53,977 nucleotides of DNA from Acrasis kona (Eukaryota; Heterolobosea; Eutetramitea; Acrasida; Acrasidae), in assembly GCA_026419775.2 (NCBI GenBank), contig JAOPGA020001201.1, positions 1-53,977 on the forward strand, given 5' to 3'. This document shows, in pieces, positions 1 to 8,315 of this stretch. Positions within the stretch are counted from its first letter, which is position 1. Every line of letters begins with the position of its first letter. The position numbers and the translations under genes were made by a program. The notes below the pieces were generated by a model. The model made no database searches and was not told the origin of the DNA. It saw nothing but the letters and a program-made list of their open reading frames with translations.

Positions 1-1085
1 GGGCAACTTGGACAACTTTGAACTGGTGCTGATGTGGTAGCAATTGGAACGCATTGGCATGGATCTCCGTTGGTTGGTGCAGACAAACCTGCTTGTTGCC
101 AGTGTTGATATCCAGCTTGGCAAGTATAGCATGAGTTGTCGATTGGAACGCATTGGCACTTATCTCCGTTGGTTGGTGCGGATAATCCAGCGTCTTGCCA
201 GTGTTGGTAACCAGCTTGGCAAGTATAGCATGAGTTGTCGATTGGTACGCATTGGCACTTGTCACCGTTGGTTGGTGCAGATAGTCCAGCTTGTTGCCAT
301 GTTTGTTGTCCCGAAGGGCAGGCGTTGCATCCAGTAGCAATTGGTACACATTGACACTTATCACCGTTGGTTGGTGCGGATAATCCAGCTTGTTGCCAGT
401 GTTGGTAACCGGCTTGGCAAGTATAGCATGAGTTGTCGATTGGAACGCATTGGCACTTATCTCCGTTAGTTGGTGCGGACAATCCAGCTTCATCCCAGTG
501 TTGGTAGCCGGCTTGACAGGTGTAACAAGCAGCTGCTGTGGCACAGACAGCGCATTCAGGGCAAGATAATCCGGTGCGTCTTAGCTTTCTGGCAGGTGAG
601 GCATTGTTATCGCCGGACAAGTTAGCATCCTTTGTTCCGCAAGGGCAACTTGGACAACTTTGAACTGGTGCTGATGTGGTAGCAATTGGAACGCATTGGC
701 ATGGATCTCCGTTGGTTGGTGCGGATAATCCAGCGTCTTGCCAGTGTTGGTAACCAGCTTGGCAAGTATAGCATGAGTTGTCGATTGGAACGCATTGGCA
801 CTTGTCTCCGTTGGTTGGTGCAGATAGTCCAGCTTGTTGCCATGTTTGTTGACCTGATGGGCAAGTATAGCACGAGTTGTCGATGGGTACGCATTGGCAC
901 TTGTCTCCGTTGGTTGGTGCAGACAAACCTGCTTGTTGCCATGTTTGTTGACCAGATGGACATGTGTAACACGAATTATCAATCAAGACGCATTGACAAT
1001 TGTCACCGTTTGTTGGAGCGGACATGCCTGCATCGTACCAGTGTTGATATCCAGGCGCACACGTGTAGCAGTTTGTTCTTGCTTT
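1..1085 (-). repeat. Tandem 99-bp coding repeats with a 642-bp higher-order copy
   Basis: The Cys-rich gene consists of nine 99-bp units. In addition the block at position 1 recurs almost unchanged at 643, so five units plus the linker form a 642-bp (214-codon) super-repeat. Unit-to-unit identity is high at DNA level, pointing to recent unequal exchange or gene conversion. Repeat number may vary between strains and may be misassembled. Confidence 0.9.
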
Positions 1086-1151
1086 TCCTTTGCGAGCTGC
1101 AATCGATGCGATGAATAACGCAACAATCACCAATAGTGTTGCTGTCCTCAT
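1..1151 (-). CDS. Secreted Cys-rich 33-residue repeat protein, C-terminus outside window
   Basis: The frame is open from the ATG at 1151 to the window edge (383 codons) without a stop, so the gene is partial. The N-terminus (MRTATLLVIVALFIAS then IAA) looks like a cleaved signal peptide. The mature protein is built of nine visible repeats of 33 residues, each with four Cys in the pattern CYTC...CQCV and the conserved core GLSAPTNGD. A linker of about 49 residues with extra CxxC pairs lies between repeats 4 and 5, and begins again after repeat 9. I do not recognise the family. Paired Cys, a signal peptide and near-identical repeats suggest a disulfide-rich secreted, surface or cyst-wall protein; that role is inference. 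No membrane anchor is visible in the part present. Confidence 0.85.
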   Translation of the reverse strand, partial: MRTATLLVIVALFIASIAARKGKARTNCYTCAPGYQHWYDAGMSAPTNGDNCQCVLIDNSCYTCPSGQQTWQQAGLSAPTNGDKCQCVPIDNSCYTCPSGQQTWQQAGLSAPTNGDKCQCVPIDNSCYTCQAGYQHWQDAGLSAPTNGDPCQCVPIATTSAPVQSCPSCPCGTKDANLSGDNNASPARKLRRTGLSCPECAVCATAAACYTCQAGYQHWDEAGLSAPTNGDKCQCVPIDNSCYTCQAGYQHWQQAGLSAPTNGDKCQCVPIATGCNACPSGQQTWQQAGLSAPTNGDKCQCVPIDNSCYTCQAGYQHWQDAGLSAPTNGDKCQCVPIDNSCYTCQAGYQHWQQAGLSAPTNGDPCQCVPIATTSAPVQSCPSC

Positions 1152-1464
1152 GTTTTTTTTTGATGTGAAGGTCTAATTAACAAACCGGTCTCTTTTAAAG
1201 AATTATTTTACGGTAGCGGTTGTTAACTGATTAACGTTAATATGTATTACCATACCCAGTCAAATTACAACTTGCCAAATTAGTAGGGGACGTTCGCTTG
1301 CGGGAAAAATTTGTAGAGATAGAAATAAAGAGAATTGACTGACTTAATAATTCTAATTACAAGAGTAGGATGCGAAAGATGTGATGGAAAATCATACTAA
1401 TCCGCATAAACTATAAATATTTTGAAAGGTGCACTAAGTATATAGCTTAAAGAGAACAAAATAA

Positions 1465-1943
1465 GACATTGCAAATGAAGCTTGAAGAAAATCAAAATCG
1501 TATCAGTGATCTAGAGAAGGAGGTCTAAGAAATTATTATTTAGAAAATGATCTAAAAGAAAAGAATGCTCTTTGCCAGGTTGCTTACAGAACAGGAGAGA
1601 AAATTGTTGATATTGTGTTACCAAAAGGCCCAGACAGAGAAATAAAAAGAATAACTATTAACGACATCGAATCAAATCGTGTGGAACTAACCGAAGAAAC
1701 ACAACGATGGGATCGATTACGTAAGAAAATCCTGGATAATCGTTAGGAGGATAACATTAATTATTTTGTGCGTACAATGAAAAGTTCGAAAGAAACAAGG
1801 TTTGCCGATGCTCACGGAGCTCCAGAAGCATCCACGACAAGCAAAAAGAAGACTTATTTCCTATGCACTCGAACAGTACGAAAAGGATTTGTATTACCGA
1901 GAAGATGCCGTAGATTTAATCGAGGTATTGTCTGAGATTTCAA
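1465..1943 (+). pseudogene. Broken copy of the coiled-coil gene found at 14959-15468
   Basis: Read on the plus strand this stretch aligns throughout with the minus-strand coiled-coil gene at 14959-15468: shared segments include VAYRT, KIVDIVLPK and LISYALEQY. It carries stop codons where the intact copy has Glu (TAA near 1528) and Trp (TAG near 1744), plus small indels, so it cannot make the full protein. Similarity ends abruptly near 1943, just after the LSE motif. It shows that the coiled-coil gene belongs to a dispersed family. Confidence 0.8.
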
Positions 1944-2007
1944 TGGAGTTAATGTTCAATCCGTTTACGTGCTGCACTGTTAATTACAATATATCATCAA
2001 AATCAAA

Positions 2008-2241
2008 TTTGGACAAGGGGCCCACGTTTTGGACATTGTGCCATTATTCCCTTTGGAGAGTACACGGGAAGAACTTGTTCTTGAAGATCTTGATGCAATC
2101 AACATGCAGCCGTGCGACATTATTATATTTACAGCCTCTAGTTTGCATCATTACAACAAAAGCCTAACTTCTGGATACCGACTTTCATTAATACTATTTA
2201 CTGATCTGTCCTCTCTACACCCCAACACAAAGAAAAATTAG
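2008..2241 (+). pseudogene. C-terminal fragment resembling a 2OG-Fe(II) oxygenase
   Basis: An open frame ending in TAG at 2239-2241 encodes about 77 residues. It contains PCDIIIFTASSLHHYN followed by SGYRLSLILF. This matches the usual C-terminal strand pattern of the double-stranded beta-helix oxygenases: a hydrophobic strand, an iron-binding His, then about ten residues later an Arg and Ser that bind 2-oxoglutarate. The N-terminal half with the HxD pair is not present, and no ATG opens the frame. It follows directly on the broken coiled-coil copy, so this looks like gene debris. A spliced gene with exons I cannot see is the alternative. Which oxygenase subfamily it came from cannot be decided. 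Confidence 0.4.
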
Positions 2242-2275
2242 TGTAACGTGCGTAATAAATTAACGCTAATATTTT

Positions 2276-2575
2276 TTATTTACTTAGTGGAATATGCATG
2301 ATTTTAAGGTTTTTTGTTTCACCACCAAACTCTCTGCCACCTTGATTATCATGCTCCAAGAAGTAATACGTTGTAGCTGGTCCAATTAACTGCAAACCAA
2401 TTTCATTTGCTTTTCTCACATAATCATTGTTCATTTCTTTCAACAAGTCTTTGTGTTTTGTGTCATGCTTAATCAAGTTGCGATTTGAGTCTGCAAGTAG
2501 TCCATGTCCATCTACGTATATTGAAAGATTGTTCGATTCTATTTGGTCAAATAAAACAAGCGGAAGTTGTAAAGT
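2276..2575 (-). CDS. Unidentified C-terminal exon or gene remnant
   Basis: A 99-codon minus-strand frame is open from 2575 down to a TAA at 2276. It reads naturally as protein (for example IYVDGHGLLADSNRN and YYFLEHDNQGG) but has no ATG at its upstream end. A GTGAG donor about 44 nt further upstream could make it a 3' exon, but I could not build a convincing first exon. I do not recognise the product. It ends 34 bp from the 2OG-like fragment, and the gap contains AATAAA and TTTATT in the two-way arrangement seen at other convergent gene ends here, which favours a formerly or still expressed gene. Confidence 0.35.
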   Translation of the reverse strand, partial: TLQLPLVLFDQIESNNLSIYVDGHGLLADSNRNLIKHDTKHKDLLKEMNNDYVRKANEIGLQLIGPATTYYFLEHDNQGGREFGGETKNLKIMHIPLSK

Positions 2576-2883
2576 CTATCGATACCCAGAGCAACCTCTT
2601 TTTTTATTATTTTCCTCACGGGACGGCGGTTTTGGCTTAGAATGACCTTCAAATATTATTTTTAGATAGGTTGTCCTACAAGCTCACAACACGTGTTCTA
2701 CAATAAATTGCTGTGAAACAAAACAAAAAAGATCTCCGGAAGAAGAAATTTTAGTGAAGCCTGTAGTGTTAATCGTATAATTGCATCGAAGCTTTAGTAT
2801 TAACCTGCGGCCAAAAAGTTTGATTACAATTATAATACCTGATCATTACAACTGAGTCCTTATTTAGAACAGAACATAAAAAA

Positions 2884-3753
2884 ATGAGGAGGAGAAGTAA
2901 GATTGATCATATACTTGTACTCAACAGAAACAGACATGAGATTCTATGCCATATACGCTAGCAAAGAAACATTTACACATGATCAGATCAAGTTGATGGA
3001 GGATATCTCAACAGCTTTGGGATCAACGTTGACAACAGAAGATATCTACATTCACCAATGCTCTCACATTGTGTCGAAAGGTCAATTGTACTTCAAAAAT
3101 ATGTCCAATAACGTGAAGGTTGTTGTAAGTATTATACATTACACTTGTACGAATGTTAGAACTTAGATTGGTTGCTTGATTCCTCAGAAAAGAGTACGTG
3201 GTTGCCAGAAGATCTCTACAAAGTGAAACAAAGGAAGGGAGGCAAGAGGTCTCCTATTAAGCATGTGCATGTGGACACAGATTCAGATGAGACAGATATT
3301 GAGGAACCCCCAATCAGTAGAAAAAGATTTAAGATATACAGCACAATTGATATTGATTCAGAACAATCACAAATAGGAGCAAACATCACTGTGGATTCAC
3401 CAATTATACAATTCAAAGAACCAACGTATGAGGAAGACCTTACATCCATGAATGCTACTTGTAAAACTCCAAAATCTCCTACCTCTCACATTGGGTCACA
3501 TGAAGTAATGGAACAAGATAAGGGTCAGGAAGTGAACACAACAACGATAGAAGCCGAAGAGACAATACAGGTCAAAGAGCCTACCGTTATACCATTCAAA
3601 AATACAAATGAATACTTTTATAAATCAAACGGAATTCAACCAGACTTCTTGGACCAACTAAGTACAGGAGAGATTTGTAGCATGCTTGGAGAAATTTTCA
3701 ACATTAAAGATTTACATCAAAACGAAAGTTTTTTGAAACAATTATTAATGTAG
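2884..3753 (+). CDS. BRCT-domain protein (3 exons)
   Basis: Exons 2884-2896, 2928-3124 and 3160-3753 (introns of 31 and 35 nt) give 267 residues in one frame. Residues about 9-95 fit a BRCT domain: CSHIVSK is the central strand and VVNLDWLLDSSEKSTWLPE is the hallmark Trp helix and C-terminal segment. That segment appears only when the second intron is spliced at GTTAG/AAC, which supports the model. BRCT domains bind phosphopeptides or DNA ends in DNA repair and checkpoint proteins. The rest (about 96-267) is acidic, Ser/Thr-rich and probably disordered, ending in a short conserved-looking tail (MLGEIFNIKDLHQNE). That tail lies inside the inverted duplication and recurs at 46091-46162. The particular repair role cannot be named. 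Confidence 0.7.
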
Positions 3754-3774
3754 CAGGTCAATAAACACTTTTTA

Positions 3775-5358
3775 TTAACTTGAACAAGATCTTATTGCAC
3801 TCTCAGCCCTGGCATATGATTTGTTTCTACTCAATTGTAACTGCCAGTCAGGTTGATAAGAGCACTTTGTTACAAGTACGGAAGTCTGCTCAGATCCGGG
3901 GCCTAGATTTGCCTTTCTCATCTTAAGTTGAGTCTTCCAATTAACACTGCAGCTGGCCAAAGAAAAATGTTCTGCTTTTATCCTCAATGTAATGGCCTCT
4001 CCGGTATGCTGTTTGGTTATATTTTCAATATCTCTTGGATGCAGGGAGGGTGCTCTTGATAAAATATTTACAACGGATTTACTAAAACTGGTCGATACAA
4101 CTCTCGTCCTCTCTAAAAGTGCGTTGCGCTGCTGAGGAGATAATACATTGTCGCTGTTTTCTATTTGGTCGGAGTATTCTTTAAATATTACATGATTGTT
4201 GGGATCTTGTCCGTTATCGATAATGGAATGTACGATCTCATTGTATAATAGTGTTTTGTCCGTAGGCATGGCTATATCTAGATCGACGTCTCTAGCTCTA
4301 TCCTCGTTGTAGATTGGATTCCTAAAAAAGTGTCTAAAGGATAAATGTTTGGGGTCAGTTTTTGATCTATCCACAAGGTCCAATAATTGTTCGGTGTCTT
4401 GTTCCTCACTCATGATGGCATCAACCCATGGATCGTTATCAGCCTGTAAATGAGGTTTCTTGTTCTTGTAAATGCTCAATACTTCTTCGTCTGTAATGTC
4501 GAAGGAGGAAATTTCATCTGGTATCAAGGCCAATGGATTATTGTCTGGAGCAGAGTCTTTACGTCCGCGCTTTTTTGGCTTTGGAGGCAAAGCTGGTTTG
4601 GTTTGTGGCGGGAATTGACTGGATGTGGGAATGTCAGCTTCTTCGTCGTTAATGTCTGGACACTCCGAGTTGTCGGAAGTAAGGTCGGACGAGTTGCTAT
4701 CATCTCGATAAAATCTGGAAGCACCAACCGAAGGTGACCTTTGCTTTTTGTTTTTCGTCGGTAGTATGCAATTGAAATCGTTCACGACTACGAGTGAATT
4801 ACGAACCTTCTTTCTTATTTCCTTGGCATCGCTTACTGGGGAGGATATGGCCTCAGGAACAAAGTCTTTTCTAAAAGAAGGACGTACTCTAAGCAAAGGT
4901 GTAGTCGATTCTGTCGGGCTCGCTGTTGAGTTTGTATCACTAACCGGGGTTGTTGGAGTTGTTACAGTCTCTACAGGTGCTGCAAGCGATACTACAGGTT
5001 CTACAGGCTGATCTACAACCGGTGAGGATGCTGGTTCGTCATTGGGCTTTTCGTCAACCTTCTCCTCGACCGGTTTTTCTGGCTCTTTTTGTTCTTCATC
5101 TATTTGCGGTTCAACTGGTGAAAGAACGTCAAATGGCTGAAATGGACTTCCTGTATCCATAGATTGTTGTTGCGCCAATCTATTTCTTTTGTTGATTACA
5201 CCTAAATTTCTGTTGGCAGCTGTTGCTCCTCTTTGTATACCAACTGGAGAACCTGGGCTGGTGATGCTTTGCCCAATAACACGTTTTACAGGAACACCAT
5301 TGCTTCTGGTAATAACCTTTGGCTTGTGAACCTGAACGGGTGGGGAAGCAGACGACAT
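3775..5358 (-). CDS. Unknown protein, disordered N-half and conserved C-half (intact copy)
   Basis: A single-exon 527-residue protein starts at the ATG at 5358. Residues 1 to about 270 are rich in Pro, Val, Thr, Ser and Glu, with several basic KKxRK stretches (for example PKKRGRKDS) that could be nuclear localisation signals. Residues about 300-520 look folded: DPWVDAIMS, HLSFRHFFRNP, SIIDNGQDPNNHVIF and an aromatic/Cys-rich end. I do not recognise the fold. Its 3' end lies 21 bp from that of the BRCT gene, and both share one two-way poly(A) element. The duplicate at 44724-46069 is decayed, so this is presumably the working gene. A nuclear role is inference from the basic stretches only. Confidence 0.75.
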   Translation of the reverse strand: MSSASPPVQVHKPKVITRSNGVPVKRVIGQSITSPGSPVGIQRGATAANRNLGVINKRNRLAQQQSMDTGSPFQPFDVLSPVEPQIDEEQKEPEKPVEEKVDEKPNDEPASSPVVDQPVEPVVSLAAPVETVTTPTTPVSDTNSTASPTESTTPLLRVRPSFRKDFVPEAISSPVSDAKEIRKKVRNSLVVVNDFNCILPTKNKKQRSPSVGASRFYRDDSNSSDLTSDNSECPDINDEEADIPTSSQFPPQTKPALPPKPKKRGRKDSAPDNNPLALIPDEISSFDITDEEVLSIYKNKKPHLQADNDPWVDAIMSEEQDTEQLLDLVDRSKTDPKHLSFRHFFRNPIYNEDRARDVDLDIAMPTDKTLLYNEIVHSIIDNGQDPNNHVIFKEYSDQIENSDNVLSPQQRNALLERTRVVSTSFSKSVVNILSRAPSLHPRDIENITKQHTGEAITLRIKAEHFSLASCSVNWKTQLKMRKANLGPGSEQTSVLVTKCSYQPDWQLQLSRNKSYARAESAIRSCSS

Positions 5359-5399
5359 TTAAAATAAGATTGTCAATGTCAGAAGCAATAAACGTCAAC

Positions 5400-5720
5400 T
5401 TATTTACAATCACAAATCTCCAAACAATGTGGTCTATATCCGTTGTTGATAATGAGAAATGATGAGAAATAAATAATTGCTAAAATGGTGAACACTGATA
5501 TAATATTATCGTTAGGTCTAATTAAAGCGACAACAATCTTTTGAACTAGAAAATTAGTCACTTGATCGTCAGTGTACACCTTCCTAGCATCCGACAGATG
5601 AATACACGACACCTGTTTTATGATATTCCCCATCAACAACGAACCACAACACAGATGTAATCGAAGTTTATCCAAATTGAGGTTTAAAAATACAATTGTT
5701 CGCAGTAAAAATGTCATCAT
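5400..5720 (-). CDS. Small hypothetical protein with one membrane segment
   Basis: A 106-codon frame opens with ATGATG at 5720. It is basic and Cys-containing in the first part (LHLCCGSLL) and has one clear hydrophobic helix near the C-terminus (IISVFTILAIIYFSSFLII) followed by a Cys-rich tail. Its counterpart on the right arm keeps the frame after a stop at codon 6 and differs by only a few residues, so purifying selection cannot be judged. It could be a tail-anchored peptide or a non-coding part of the duplicated block. No known family is recognised. Confidence 0.35.
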   Translation of the reverse strand: MMTFLLRTIVFLNLNLDKLRLHLCCGSLLMGNIIKQVSCIHLSDARKVYTDDQVTNFLVQKIVVALIRPNDNIISVFTILAIIYFSSFLIINNGYRPHCLEICDCK

Positions 5721-5776
5721 GGACGTCGAATTACCTCATTGTATCTTTCTCATCATATGATTTTTCTCCACATTAT
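5721..5776 (-). pseudogene. 3' remnant of the gene that is complete at 44081-44356
   Basis: Read on the minus strand this short piece matches the last codons (YNVEKNH and MRKI) of the right-arm gene, then loses similarity at 5776. The rest of that gene is absent here. It marks the inner end of the left arm of the inverted duplication. Confidence 0.75.
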
Positions 5777-7571
5777 GGTCCAACAGTGGAACTGCCACAG
5801 TTTACAAATTGCATTCAATCAAGTTCTTAATTATAATTTTGAAAATAACAAACGGTCAATTTGGTTATCGTATTATACTAATTTGAAGGTAATGATTTCG
5901 TATGGTATAAAACGGTTAATTGAATCATTTCAACACACAACATAAAACAAAACAAATTGTGTGGTTGAAAGCATTGATTGTTTCTTTGTTGTGCATTGAG
6001 ATTATATCTCTTATGTACAATAACTATGCTTCGGCACTCATAGCACTCTTTCGGATGACCATAATATTCAAGAAGTCGGGGGACACAAAACACAGCAACA
6101 TCCTTTCCAAAGCTAGGCACAAACACACGAGACTAACACGAGCAATAGTAGAAAGATTGACAGTTGAACTAGAGTTGAGAATGAGTTACTCGGAAAAAGA
6201 TGAGTCAGCAAGTCAAATCGATTTACTTTGCAATAGCTTTTCGATGCTGGATATTTAAATCAAGTTGAGACACAACAATCATATTACGTCAAGATACATA
6301 GCATTCAATCACAAACATCACGACACGGTCAACAAATAGACAAAATTCGTTCTGTATCAACTGATGTAACAATCCAGCTATCAAGTCAGGAAGAGAAGAG
6401 ATCAAACCTTACCCAAAATTAGCATCTGGTAGAATGTGCAGACCGATTCCTTGAGGGGATGAGGTGTTCGAACGTGTACAGAGCCACTTCGTTGCACTAC
6501 TTTAGTGTATTTGAAGTAAAGAGATGTTTTAAATCGACTGTCTCGGTTATAGCTAGAGCCTCACCACAAAGCGTAAGGCATTCGAATCTAGCGTAATCAC
6601 CCGGAGGGTATTCATATTCGACTGGGTAAAAGAGGCGAGTCGTGGGTCGTTATCAGTTGGTTCTAGACATCGACTTGTTTGTTATGTCACCTTAGGTGAG
6701 AGCATTCAAGGCTATTACTAACAGTCCTCTGTTGAAAGACCAAGGACAAGGGATGAATGCGAGATTGGCCCCTCGCATTACAAGCCCAATGATAATGTCA
6801 AAGGTTTGATAGAAGCAAGACAGAGTAAGAGAAGGGCACTACCCATAATAAACATTTTTTCAACTAAATCTGAATAAATTTCTTCTAAGAAACGTACTTG
6901 CTAAAAATCAAATCAAAATGTTACGTTTTCAAAAAATTATTGGTGTCACTCCTTACACAACTTGTAAATCAAAATGTTATGTCTTCAATAAAATTATAAT
7001 TCACTAAAATGTTTTCAATTTGATGATTCACACTAATCCTCCACGATTTCTTTCTAATTTCATTAAAATGATTTCGGTTTATTTTCTTGTAGCAAATGTA
7101 TATATAAATTCTTTTTTCTGTGTAACGTTCAATATGTCCCTTAACATTCGATGGTAGATGTCGAATACAATCGTAAATCAAGAGTGCACATTAAATACAT
7201 TTACGTGCCATATTTTTTAAGATTGTATAATCAAATTCTCAACTAGTCTCGGACGTCTATGGAAGTTTCTTCGATTCATTTCAAATATCTTCTTCAGATA
7301 GTTTATTGACACCCTTGTATTTGAAAATAAACAAATTCGAACGGTCGTTGCGTTTCTCCAAAATCAGTACAAATTCATGATTGATCAATTTCCTACCGTT
7401 ATAAAGTTTGAATAAGTATTCTAAATCCTAGCGCGCAAGAAATTTCTTGTCAGAAGATACACACCGTCTCATAACGTTCAATGAGGTTTTTCATCTACTG
7501 TGTTACAATTTTTGTAAATTATGATATAACACACAAATCACCTAAAAAATCAACAATTAGAGGATTATCCA
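5777..7571. other. Gene-poor 1.8 kb, no convincing protein gene
   Basis: ORFs here are short, start without ATG or are AT-driven; the longest (about 112 codons from 5920) has low-complexity composition and I do not accept it. A segment of about 25 bp beginning AAATCAAAATGTTA occurs twice, near 6912 and 6966, as an imperfect direct repeat. The middle part, 6380-6800, is described separately as a possible structured RNA. The last few hundred bases (about 6850-7570) are strongly AT-rich and lead into the esterase gene. Confidence 0.6.
6380..6800. other. Possible structured non-coding RNA region
   Basis: This 0.4 kb is visibly richer in G and C than the AT-rich DNA on both sides but has no useful ORF. 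It contains compact inverted repeats: a TCACC/GGTGA stem with a 3-nt loop at 6687-6699, and a perfect 8-bp stem AATGCGAG/CTCGCATT with an 8-nt loop at 6756-6779. I compared it by eye with tRNA, 5S, spliceosomal U1-U6, SRP and RNase P signatures and found no convincing match. Strand and ends are unknown. It could instead be a decayed gene. Confidence 0.3.
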
Positions 7572-8276
7572 ATGGAGTTGACAATTCGTCCAAGACTCCA
7601 AGTAATCACCTTTGGCGACTCTATCACACAGTTTGCCTACGAACACGATGGTGGGTTTGGATTTTTACTCCAAAAGTACTTCTTGTACAAAGCAGACATT
7701 ATAAACAGGGGTATGAGTGGCTATACAACAGATTTAGCGTTGAAGCTAGTACCTTATATTTTCGATCCATCAAACGAACAAACTCTTGCTGTTATAATGT
7801 TTGGAGCAAACGACGCAGCAGAAGCTCCCTCTACACAACATGTACCTTTAGAGCGTTACAAAGATAACATCAAGAAGATCGTTAAAGTTATCCGCGATAA
7901 CAGACCAAACGCAGATCTCATTTTGATGACCCCAACACCAATGATCAAATCTCTTTGGGACAAAGAGGCTTTTAGTCGATTTAAAAGCCCTGGCTACAGG
8001 AGCGGTGAATTGGCCAGAAGATATGCGTCAGAAGTAGTGACAGTGTCGGAAGAGCTTGGCATACCTTGTGTCAACTTTTGGAAGGATTCAAACGTTTGGA
8101 GTGGTGAAGACATGTTCATAGATGGTTTACATTTATCAAACAAAGGATACAGCGTACTGTTTGAATCACTAAAAAATGTTATCGAAAATCAATTACCACA
8201 CCTGTCTTTCGAAAAGCTACCGGCACCATTCCCACACTACATTGATGTATTCACAAACTACTCACTGGACAACTAG
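7572..8276 (+). CDS. IAH1: SGNH/GDSL esterase, isoamyl-acetate-hydrolase type
   Basis: This intronless 234-residue protein has the SGNH hydrolase blocks in order: FGDSITQ (catalytic Ser, residues about 13-19), NRGMSGY (oxyanion Gly, about 47-53), MFGANDA (oxyanion Asn, about 76-82) and a C-terminal DGLHLSNKGY with the catalytic Asp and His (about 188-197). Size and motif spacing fit the eukaryotic IAH1 family, which hydrolyses short acetate esters. No signal peptide or membrane segment is visible, so it is probably cytosolic. The substrate in this organism is inferred. The gene converges on the Ca2+ ATPase with 39 bp between stop codons and a shared AATAAA...TTTATT element. Confidence 0.85.
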   Translation: MELTIRPRLQVITFGDSITQFAYEHDGGFGFLLQKYFLYKADIINRGMSGYTTDLALKLVPYIFDPSNEQTLAVIMFGANDAAEAPSTQHVPLERYKDNIKKIVKVIRDNRPNADLILMTPTPMIKSLWDKEAFSRFKSPGYRSGELARRYASEVVTVSEELGIPCVNFWKDSNVWSGEDMFIDGLHLSNKGYSVLFESLKNVIENQLPHLSFEKLPAPFPHYIDVFTNYSLDN

Positions 8277-8315
8277 AATTAGAAAAAAATTGTAATAAAA
8301 TTTTTTATTTTTAAT

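Larger units (their letters stand above)
3682..5776. repeat. Inverted duplication, left arm
   Basis: This 2.1 kb matches 44295-46162 in opposite orientation at high identity. It holds the last 24 codons of the BRCT gene, the whole unknown gene at 3775-5358, the small ORF at 5400-5720 and the last codons of the gene that is complete at 44081-44356. Edges were placed where the two sequences stop matching: 3682 pairs with 46162 and 5776 with 44295. The left arm is longer because the right arm has lost about 230 bp plus smaller pieces. Neither terminal repeats nor a transposase are visible, so it is not a recognisable element. Confidence 0.9.

Noticed and set aside
581-1118. Several overlapping 60-140 codon ORFs in the repeat region
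   Set aside because: They are other-frame readings of the 99-bp repeats; the Cys-rich minus-strand frame with signal peptide explains the region.
3682-5776. The duplicated block as a transposable element
   Set aside because: No terminal repeats, target-site duplication, transposase, integrase or reverse transcriptase; its edges cut through ordinary genes.
5920-6258. 112-codon plus-strand ORF
   Set aside because: It opens without ATG, has low-complexity composition and lies in AT-rich gene-poor DNA without any splice or 3'-end signals.
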